A stretch of DNA of 64,000 bases from assembly GCA_035610835.1 (NCBI GenBank), contig CM069455.1:49758955-49822954 (forward strand). Direction: 5' to 3'. Below are positions 63,401 through 64,000 of the stretch, in pieces; position 1 is the stretch's first letter; each line of letters begins with the position of its first letter. The DNA is from Ophiura sarsii (lineage: Eukaryota; Echinodermata; Ophiuroidea; Amphilepidida; Ophiuridae). A program made the translations under genes and the position numbers. Under the pieces are notes generated by a model. That model did not search any database. It worked only from the letters and a program-made list of their open reading frames with translations, and was not told the DNA's origin.

Positions 63401-64000
63401 ACTTCCAACCACAAAGAAGGATCCTGGAGCACGACTCCTTGATGCCAATGATACCACGCCAGAGTTGTCTGTGGCAGTTGGTTCAATCCAAGAAACGATA
63501 GTACCTCCGACATTGAGACCAATTTGACTGGAGACATTGTCAATGCAGTTTATTAGAGGCGCAACATCGTCAACTGCAATAAACATTTGATATCCAAAAC
63601 ATGATTATCTTGCCCCTTGTGACAAACTTTTCAGAATTTGTGCAATATACCAAGGGGAAATAAATCAATTGTCATAACTTGCATAATTTGTTGATTAAAC
63701 CCGAAATGACATTAGTCTAAGTTGAGTGTCCTTAACCTTCAGGTTTATTCACTAATAAATTCAAGCATTTGCATTTTCTACGAGACCTTTTACAGATAAA
63801 AAAATTGCAGACAAACTTGCCTTCAATAACTGAAACTGAGAAAGTACACGTAGCACTGTTGCCATTTCCATCAACAAATCTGTAGGTTACTTCTGTACTA
63901 CCAACAACAAAGTAGGATCCTGGAGCACGACTCCTTGATGCCAATGATACCACGCCAGAGTTGTCAGTGGCAGTTGGTTCACCCCAAGAAACAATAGTAC
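29839..64000 (-). CDS. HYR/EGF/kringle modular extracellular protein gene, 27 exons, 5' end outside window
   Basis: This entry covers the whole gene; the exons follow separately. Splice sites were placed by eye: each exon follows a pyrimidine-rich stretch ending in AG and precedes GTAAGT-like donors, with one GC donor. All 25 complete internal exons are multiples of three (114-294 nt) and begin and end in phase 1, so they read through in one frame. Transcript order is HYR x10, EGF x10, HYR x2, kringle, HYR x3, truncated EGF and stop. Visible coding length is about 5,453 nt. HYR domains are immunoglobulin-like folds known from sea urchin hyalin and from complement-related and adhesion proteins; EGF and kringle modules are also extracellular, so the product is inferred to be a secreted matrix or adhesion protein. 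No signal peptide or membrane segment is visible, since the 5' end is missing. The exons could belong to two genes, but phase, strand and the absence of any promoter-like break favour one. Confidence 0.8.
29928..31416. other. Intron between HYR exon 15 and the terminal exon
   Basis: About 1.5 kb with no further domain-bearing exon found. 30047-30100 forms a hairpin (TCCGAGAC.ATTATTAC against GTAATAAT.GTCTCGG). 30109-30429 is an open 106-codon frame on the plus strand that resembles nothing I know. Confidence 0.5.
31417..31692 (-). CDS. HYR exon 15, last HYR module
   Basis: A 276-nt exon starting GGTVAPADNTPPIIEQCP. It has NEPIATDNSGVAPNVARS, LIGTTAVTYTFRDLAGNEAIC and ends VQEGN. The acceptor is TTGTATCGTAG and the donor AATG|GTAAGA. 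Confidence 0.91.
32094..32351 (-). CDS. HYR exon 14
   Basis: A 258-nt exon starting GGSVDSISPVISGCPNGI, with TTPTATDNSGVAP, PGDLFSGTTTVSYRFEDEAG and ATCLFSVTV. The acceptor is TTCATTTAG and the donor TCCA|GTAAGT. Confidence 0.91.
32629..33144. mobile_element. Palindromic TA-flanked element (516 bp)
   Basis: AACACTTCAAAAGAAGTAAG and its inverse at the ends, TA at 32627-32628 and 33145-33146. The arms continue for over 100 bp (CCAATACTTAACCAAAATTT against its inverse). It is inserted in a truncated copy of the element family found at 51324-51771, whose end (to 33211) follows directly. Confidence 0.85.
33146..33211. mobile_element. Truncated end of the CACTCGGC MITE family
   Basis: Matches the reverse complement of the left end of 51324-51771, down to the terminal GCCGAGTG and flanking TA. 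The rest of the copy on the other side of the 516-bp element is only about 18 bp. Confidence 0.7.
33390..33665. repeat. Retroposon-like repeat with a duplicated 75-bp unit
   Basis: 33390-33440 has AAAGCGCCTTACG and AGGCGCTGTACA, a motif pair often seen at the 3' part of marine invertebrate SINEs. 33525-33595 and 33598-33662 are two tandem copies of GAAACATGATAAAA...CCTGCAG.ATATAATAC. Confidence 0.55.
33666..34555. other. Intron sequence upstream of HYR exon 14
   Basis: Part of the 2.2-kb intron between HYR exons 13 and 14. No exon, hairpin or array of note was seen here. Confidence 0.4.
34556..34825 (-). CDS. HYR exon 13
   Basis: A 270-nt exon starting with a GGGSNGNDF linker, then TPPVISGCPSDI, VPTATDNSGVV and VRYTFSDPSGNEATCLF. 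The acceptor is GATTCCAATCCAG and the donor TCTG|GTTAGT. There is no methionine in the first two thirds of the exon. Confidence 0.9.
35628..36207. mobile_element. TA-flanked mariner-like MITE (580 bp)
   Basis: AACTGCTCACAAAAAGTTAG and inverse CTAACTTTTTGTGAGCAGTT at the ends, TA at 35626-35627 and 36208-36209. No transposase frame. It lies in the intron between the kringle and HYR exon 13. Confidence 0.88.
36529..36795 (-). CDS. Kringle exon
   Basis: A 267-nt exon encodes one kringle domain. Visible family landmarks are TECY near the start, DYRGSVSISRSGRQCQKW, a central ENYPNSGLGDHNYCRNPDG, PWCFTTDVGQRWEYC and a final SCDG. This is the expected six-cysteine pattern of kringles from plasminogen, HGF and many echinoderm ECM proteins. 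Kringles bind protein ligands, often through lysine; whether this one binds lysine is not certain. The acceptor is TTATTTTCTAG and the donor GATG|GTAAGG. The acceptor region is duplicated about 140 bp upstream in the transcript. Confidence 0.94.
36763..37015. repeat. Tandem duplication across the kringle acceptor
   Basis: 36763-36872 and about 36905-37015 are direct copies (GACCTATT, TAGCATTC.GTGTCTAG, TAGAAATAATTAATC, CTAGAATTTGGCA). The second copy therefore carries another polypyrimidine-AG plus the first codons of the kringle exon. Confidence 0.85.
37379..37397. repeat. C19 homopolymer tract
   Basis: Nineteen consecutive C on the plus strand, followed by TCCCCCCT, in the intron between HYR exon 12 and the kringle. 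Confidence 0.9.
37574..37867 (-). CDS. HYR exon 12 with Gly/Ser linker
   Basis: A 294-nt exon, longer than the other HYR exons. It begins ATSSQADSIPPSISNC, has LPTAIDNSGAQ and FPIGSMLVSITFTDPSRNSATCSF, and after the domain adds a flexible linker QSGGGQSGGSS leading into the kringle. The acceptor is ATTTAACAG and the donor TCAA|GTAAGC. Confidence 0.9.
38584..38788. mobile_element. Near-perfect palindromic MITE (205 bp)
   Basis: CACTGAGCCAAAAAAGAAAC to the inverse GGCTCAGTG, flanked by TA on both sides (38582-38583 and 38789-38790). Both arms carry the tandem GAAACTTATAAAA and ACAGATCACCAAATAAAAT. The centre is ATTAATAGTAATATTAGTAA. Near-identity of the arms suggests a young element. Confidence 0.9.
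38965..39110 (-). other. Three histone-type 3' stem-loop motifs in tandem
   Basis: On the minus strand GCTCTTTTCAGAGCCACC occurs at 38965-38982, 39037-39055 and 39093-39110. The middle copy has the full GGCTCTTTTCAGAGCC stem, matching the replication-dependent histone mRNA 3' stem-loop with its ACC tail. The outer two have a 5-bp stem (A in place of the first G). No histone coding sequence is next to them, and no purine-rich downstream element (AAGAAAGA) follows. They lie in an intron of the HYR gene, in its sense orientation. Confidence 0.75.
39108..39222. repeat. Two copies of a ~45-bp repeat next to the stem-loops
   Basis: GAGCTCTAAACGTAGGTTG, GGCCTACTA.AAAT and TGGCTCTA occur twice in the same order (39108-39160 and 39181-39222). 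Confidence 0.75.
39345..39593 (-). CDS. HYR exon 11
   Basis: A 249-nt HYR exon starting AIDNLPPTITNVPSS. It has WDEPIASDNFGEV in place of the DNSG core and GSYFPLGTTAVSYVYADSSNN. Both conserved HYR cysteines are missing: TITN replaces the usual xxxC, and ISVVFF replaces the usual A-x-C-x-F. The acceptor is CCTTTTCCCAG and the donor TCAT|GTAAGT. Confidence 0.89.
41984..42570. repeat. Dispersed repeat W1, inverted relative to 54180-54800
   Basis: Shares ACGGACATAAATTATGCTAA, AATGACGTCACTC, GACAGTTCAAATTAAACGTTGG and ATCGCATCTGCGCATGC with the reverse complement of 54180-54800. It is interrupted near 42327-42481 by the tRNA-Asn-like cassette. Confidence 0.8.
42349..42422 (+). tRNA. tRNA-Asn(GTT)-like gene, possibly a pseudogene or SINE head
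   Basis: D arm GGCGCAATTGGTTAGCGC, anticodon arm TTCGGCTGTTAACCGAA and GGTGGTTCGAGTCC match animal tRNA-Asn almost base for base. Three defects are visible: A1 cannot pair at the acceptor end, G50 opposes G64 in the T stem, and the 3' acceptor strand has one extra G. A 7-bp repeat TGACAAA flanks the cassette (42320-42326 and 42475-42481), suggesting retroposition. Confidence 0.7.
42737..43145. repeat. Dispersed repeat W2, also at 62152-62549
   Basis: Same orientation and order of blocks as 62152-62549, including GGGCGATCGATTCTAGTCTA-like and AGGATTCGAACAAGT, GCGTAGGTCAGGCTTGGCT and CACTTCATGTCCACCAGT. Similarity is roughly 85 percent by eye. Confidence 0.85.
44796..44915 (-). CDS. EGF exon 10, last of the EGF block
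   Basis: A 120-nt exon reading DSCNSNPCLNNGQC and YYTCACPNGYFGTNC, a canonical six-cysteine EGF. The acceptor is TTTTTATCTGTAG and the donor ACAG|GTAAGT. The following intron (39594-44795) is 5.2 kb and is mostly nested transposons. Confidence 0.9.
45240..45389. mobile_element. TTAA-flanked MITE (150 bp)
   Basis: CACTTTCCACTCGGC and inverse GCCGCGTGGAAAGTG, with TTAA at 45236-45239 and 45390-45393. Same family as 29328-29556. It lies in the intron between EGF exons 9 and 10. Confidence 0.85.
46241..46396 (-). CDS. EGF exon 9
   Basis: A 156-nt exon reading LDICSNLGRPRCDNDGRC, then a long acidic C3-C4 loop (YHSYDGDLDY), then MCNCQPGFTGHNC. It has six EGF cysteines. The acceptor is CATTTGTTGCAG and the donor TTAT|GTAAGT. 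Confidence 0.89.
46788..46801. repeat. C14 homopolymer tract
   Basis: Fourteen consecutive C in the intron between EGF exons 8 and 9. Confidence 0.9.
47196..47375 (-). CDS. EGF exon 8 with Asn-rich loop
   Basis: A 180-nt exon, the longest EGF exon here. It reads YDGCFLQNGAEKCFNGGTC and, after a long loop, QYTCLCRTGYTGIDC. The C3-C4 loop contains an asparagine run (NSHNSNNNNNG) encoded by an AAC/AAT repeat, probably grown by slippage. The acceptor is TTTTGACCTACAG and the donor GGCAG|GTTAGT. Confidence 0.88.
48151..48260 (-). pseudogene. Partial tandem copy of EGF exon 7 with its own splice donor
   Basis: A 110-bp tandem duplication copies the sequence from about CCCTGTAAC onward, covering NNGGTC through CDTSLG and the donor, with a few substitutions. 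The copy has no acceptor of its own. Reading through the first donor meets an in-frame TGA after about 12 codons, so it is not obviously usable as an exon. It could act as a decoy donor or be an exon-duplication intermediate. Confidence 0.8.
48270..48404 (-). CDS. EGF exon 7 (canonical, 6 cysteines)
   Basis: A 135-nt exon reading NPCSRWPCNNGGTC, HYVCMCREGYAGINC. It is a standard EGF module. The acceptor is GTACTTTGCAG-like (CTTTGCAG immediately before the exon) and the donor CTAG|GTAAGT. The 3' three quarters of the exon, with its donor, are duplicated immediately downstream at 48151-48260. Confidence 0.9.
48928..49053 (-). CDS. EGF exon 6 (7 cysteines)
   Basis: A 126-nt exon reading SPCQRNPCRNGGQC, ASGQCYAYSCSCPEGYSGLNC. 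It keeps the extra C3-C4-loop cysteine (GQC) but has the ordinary PEGYSG in the C5-C6 loop. It therefore lacks the partner that EGF exon 1 has, and has the one that EGF exon 1 lacks. The acceptor is TTTGTTGTTGCAG and the donor TCAA|GTAAGT. Confidence 0.9.
49196..49468. mobile_element. TA-flanked MITE with CAAT ends, copy 1 (273 bp)
   Basis: Ends CAATCATAGAAAAAAGGTGT and its inverse (ACTTTTCAACGTTG), TA on both sides. The interior holds GATCAATGTTGAGG against CAACATTGATC. A relative lies at 58920-59187. Confidence 0.8.
49699..49821 (-). CDS. EGF exon 5 (8 cysteines)
   Basis: A 123-nt exon reading NPCDRNPCLNGGLC, VQGSCSAYTCECRGCSTGFNC. It follows the eight-cysteine pattern. The acceptor is TCGTTTTTCAG and the donor TTAT|GTAAGT. 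Confidence 0.9.
50717..50994. mobile_element. MITE family with TGAAGAGC ends, copy B
   Basis: TGAAGAGCTGTGTTGCAAAA and inverse at 50994, flanked by TATA on both sides. Same family as 28665-28934 and 61285-61513. In the intron between EGF exons 4 and 5. Confidence 0.88.
51038..51163 (-). CDS. EGF exon 4 (8 cysteines)
   Basis: A 126-nt exon reading VDACANHLCENGGQC, LNGACTEYSCSCSGCYTGQYC. It follows the eight-cysteine pattern. The acceptor is GGTTATTTTGCAG and the donor ATTC|GTAAGT. Confidence 0.9.
51324..51771. mobile_element. TA-flanked MITE with CACTCGGC ends (448 bp)
   Basis: CACTCGGCAAAAGAAGTTCT and inverse AGGAACTTCTTTTGACGAGTG at the ends (shown in part), TA at 51322-51323 and 51772-51773. 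Includes a TATATAATTATATAT core. A truncated relative is at 33146-33211. Confidence 0.85.
51984..52135. repeat. Long hairpin with ~65-bp arms
   Basis: AAATACTACATG, GGGGAAATAG, CACACTATTTTCCC, GGTACTGGCTA and TATCACCCC on the left pair with their inverses on the right, around a GAACCCGAAGGGCGAG loop. GAGGTGTAA-type inverted copies lie outside (52143-52151 and 52268-52276). Confidence 0.8.
52367..52489 (-). CDS. EGF exon 3 (8 cysteines)
   Basis: A 123-nt exon reading SDPCENNQCANGARC, PTDCEIYYCQCPSCYQGQFC. It has the same eight-cysteine spacing as EGF exon 2. The acceptor is TTTAATTTCAG and the donor TTAG|GTAAGT. A long hairpin sequence (51984-52135) lies in the following intron. Confidence 0.9.
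   Translation of the reverse strand, partial: VRTHVKTTSVQTELGVPHTLQTVRSTIANVHLVIKDNSVN
52933..53055 (-). CDS. EGF exon 2 (8 cysteines)
   Basis: A 123-nt exon reading NACNNNQCSNGAAC, IEGSC, YTCQCPDCYYGQYC. In addition to the six EGF cysteines there is one in the C3-C4 loop (GSC) and one in the C5-C6 loop (PDC). These two probably form a fourth disulphide. The acceptor is CAATTTTCAG and the donor CAGC|GTAAGT. Confidence 0.9.
53898..54011 (-). CDS. EGF exon 1 (7 cysteines)
   Basis: A 114-nt exon encodes ADPCQNNPCLNGGLC, then EYSCLCLDCYSGDLC. It has the six canonical EGF cysteines plus one extra cysteine in the C5-C6 loop (LDC). The extra cysteine found in the C3-C4 loop of the next four EGF modules is absent, so one cysteine lacks its obvious partner. 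The acceptor is TCTCATCCAG and the donor TTG|GTAAAT. Confidence 0.9.
54132..54154. repeat. C23 homopolymer tract
   Basis: Twenty-three consecutive C between EGF exon 1 and HYR exon 10, at the end of dispersed repeat W1. Frames that cross it give artificial polyproline. Confidence 0.9.
54180..54800. repeat. Dispersed repeat W1, second copy
   Basis: Inverted relative to 41984-42570 and without the tRNA-like cassette, so it shows the uninterrupted state of the repeat. Confidence 0.8.
54931..55179 (-). CDS. HYR exon 10, last before the EGF block
   Basis: A 249-nt HYR exon. It reads VDSSPPSVSCPADILL, FPEPTASDNSGIANRIS, GAYFGLGPNTVEYRFADESG and ASCSFLITLTDG. The acceptor is CCCCAAATAG and the donor GATG|GTAAGG. 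It is followed in the transcript by the first EGF exon about 0.9 kb away, with a dispersed repeat and a C23 tract in between. Confidence 0.92.
55213..55960. other. Intron between HYR exons 9 and 10
   Basis: No exon and no inverted repeat recognised in this stretch. Confidence 0.4.
55961..56212 (-). CDS. HYR exon 9
   Basis: A 252-nt HYR exon, one codon longer than its upstream neighbours. It reads VDEIPPRVLNCPRNI, WNEPSSNDNSGLSS, GSFFLIGDTIVIYAFSDDAS and AECRFTIGITEG. The acceptor is TTATACCAG and the donor GAAG|GTAATA. Confidence 0.9.
56896..57144 (-). CDS. HYR exon 8
   Basis: A 249-nt HYR exon with no in-frame methionine. It reads VDSERPTIICPNPITRTIPL, WSPPQISDNSGIVN and SGTSVVAYVAADPAENTAEC. 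The acceptor is CTTCTGCCTGTAG and the donor AGAAA|GTAAGT. The conserved two cysteines (IIC and AEC) and the DNSG core are present. Confidence 0.9.
57775..58654. mobile_element. Foldback element with ~230-bp arms (880 bp)
   Basis: GTAGAGTCATTATCTTGGAT at the left and inverse at the right, TA at 57773-57774 and 58655-58656. The arms continue through ATGGCCGCCATACA and AAGGTCAACGACC-type blocks to the centre. One arm is found alone at 25550-25755. Confidence 0.88.
58920..59187. mobile_element. TA-flanked MITE with CAAT ends, copy 2 (268 bp)
   Basis: CAATCTTGGAAAAAAGTCCT and inverse at 59187, TA at 58918-58919 and 59188-59189. Interior GATCAATGTTGGG faces CAACATTGTAC, as in 49196-49468. Confidence 0.85.
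59302..59550 (-). CDS. HYR exon 7
   Basis: A 249-nt HYR exon starting VDTTSPIPIC. The core reads WLTPRASDQSGTAS, a variant of the usual DNSG, followed by GGTTVTYTFQDASQNTASCSW. The acceptor is TTAATTCAACAG and the donor GCAG|GTTTGT, a weaker donor than its neighbours. Confidence 0.9.
59827..60075 (-). CDS. HYR exon 6
   Basis: A 249-nt HYR exon starting VDTTAPVVVC. It carries WIEPTATDNSGTANRIS and YFPLGTTTVSYVFADPSGNR. The acceptor is CTATTTTCAG and the donor GCAG|GTAGGT. An open frame runs the whole exon without a methionine in its first third. A fragment of a TTAA-type MITE end (GCCGCGTGGAAAGT near 59792) sits just downstream in the intron. Confidence 0.9.
60173..60643. repeat. Two direct copies of an ~85-bp repeat
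   Basis: 60173-60255 and 60553-60643 share TCGAGCGGAAGA, ATACAACT and TTGATGAATAAATAT with TGACTTG and GAGATTTCA in order. They lie in the intron between HYR exons 5 and 6. Confidence 0.75.
60678..60926 (-). CDS. HYR exon 5
   Basis: A 249-nt phase 1-1 HYR exon. It reads VDSVPPVISC, then WIEPTATDNSGVVSLASRDRAPGS in two adjacent strands, then YRYVDGSGNSAECSF. The acceptor is CCATTCCAG and the donor GAAG|GTAACA. Its core resembles exons 1-4 closely, which suggests it belongs to the same duplication series, but the 5' third is diverged (RSVYENVEIGTSG). Confidence 0.91.
61035..61135. mobile_element. Terminal fragment of the GTGCTCAAC hairpin family
   Basis: Matches the right arm of 39934-44578 from GATTCATCCAAATGTC through TAGTCTGTTTGGTCAAAAAA to the terminal GAGCACTT. 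It shows the unsplit junction (AAAGTACTCTAAAGGACC) that is broken by the TTAA element in the large copy. Confidence 0.82.
61285..61513. mobile_element. MITE family with TGAAGAGC ends, copy C
   Basis: TGAAAAGCTGTGTTGC and inverse CTTTTCA ends with TA outside. Shares CCTCAATTGGCGTGCATGG with copies A and B. Confidence 0.82.
61514..62151. other. Intron sequence between HYR exons 4 and 5
   Basis: AT-rich, no exon recognised. It continues into repeat W2. Confidence 0.4.
62152..62549. repeat. Dispersed repeat W2, second copy, next to a splice donor
   Basis: Matches 42737-43145 in the same orientation. Its right end is about 10 bp from the end of HYR exon 4 (62559). Confidence 0.85.
62559..62807 (-). 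CDS. HYR exon 4
   Basis: A 249-nt HYR exon that reads VDDIAPIINC, IEPTATDNSG and GSYFVVGSTEVTYRYVDG. It is the most diverged of the four 5' sister exons but still differs at only about 5-8 of 83 positions. The donor is GAAG|GTAATA. A dispersed repeat (62152-62549) lies within about 10 bp of this donor, so nearly the whole start of the intron is repeat DNA. Confidence 0.91.
62930..63178 (-). CDS. HYR exon 3
   Basis: A 249-nt HYR exon. It follows a strong polypyrimidine acceptor (TTTTTTTTCTTCATTTCAG) and ends at GAAG|GTAAGT. Core motifs are VDDVAPLINC, NEPTATDNSG and GSYFVVGSSQVTYRF. It is separated from exon 2 by an intron of only 146 bp and from exon 4 by 122 bp, forming a compact array of near-identical modules. 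Confidence 0.92.
63325..63573 (-). CDS. HYR exon 2
   Basis: A 249-nt phase 1-1 exon encodes one full HYR domain. It starts VDDVAPLINC, carries the EPTATDNSG core and the PGSFFVVGSTQVTYRF strand, and ends with ATCTFSVSVIEG. The acceptor is TTTATTGCAG and the donor GAAG|GTAAGC. It differs from HYR exon 3 at about 5 of 83 residues, which indicates recent exon duplication. Confidence 0.92.
63821..64000 (-). CDS. HYR exon 1 (partial, cut by window edge)
   Basis: This is the 3' part of a HYR exon. It reads from the PTATDNSG core through RAPGSYFVVG and YRFVDGNGNSATCTF to the terminal VIEG. It is almost identical to the next two HYR exons. Its donor is G|GCAAGT (GC at 63819-63820) where the sister exons have G|GTAAGT. 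The 5' part of the exon lies beyond position 64000. Confidence 0.88.

Overview
The window looks like animal nuclear DNA, most likely from a marine deuterostome and probably an echinoderm. Evidence for this: short phase-1 exons split by transposon-filled introns, a large extracellular protein built from HYR (hyalin repeat), EGF-like and kringle modules, a Ty3-type element of the kind common in marine invertebrates, and many TA- or TTAA-flanked hairpin elements. The species cannot be fixed from sequence alone.

Layout. 1-29 kb holds no host gene that I can support. It contains dispersed repeats, a LINE 3' end (2.9-3.45 kb, minus), a perfect palindromic RFX/X-box-type motif (5.69 kb), a run of inverted-repeat elements (6.0-9.9 kb, including a 2.7-kb foldback element with a mariner-like MITE nested in one arm), remains of a Ty3-like pol (11.6-12.0 kb) and of a LINE (12.3-13.2 kb), a tRNA-like sequence (13.3 kb), an intact Ty3-type retrotransposon (16.35-21.53 kb, plus), a ~105-bp tandem repeat (22.6-22.9 kb) and several palindromic elements.

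29.8-64 kb is covered by one minus-strand modular gene whose 5' end lies beyond position 64000. I place 27 exons by splice sites. In transcript order they are ten HYR exons (the first cut by the window edge), ten EGF exons, two HYR, one kringle, three HYR, and a short last exon with a truncated EGF motif and a stop codon at 29839-29841. Every internal exon is a multiple of three and is bounded by phase-1 introns, so all modules join in one frame (about 1,817 codons visible). The product should be a secreted or matrix adhesive protein of the hyalin type. No domain outside HYR, EGF and kringle is visible here.

The introns are crowded with small DNA transposons. The largest, between the last exon of the EGF block and the next HYR exon, holds nested insertions: a TA-flanked hairpin element split by a TTAA-flanked element, itself carrying a TA-flanked element, which contains dispersed repeats, one of them interrupted by a tRNA-Asn-like cassette. 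Another intron holds three copies of a histone-type 3' stem-loop in the sense orientation of the gene. The retrotransposon has a 12-nt match between its predicted RNA 5' end and its primer-binding site, which points to Tf1/sushi-like self-priming.
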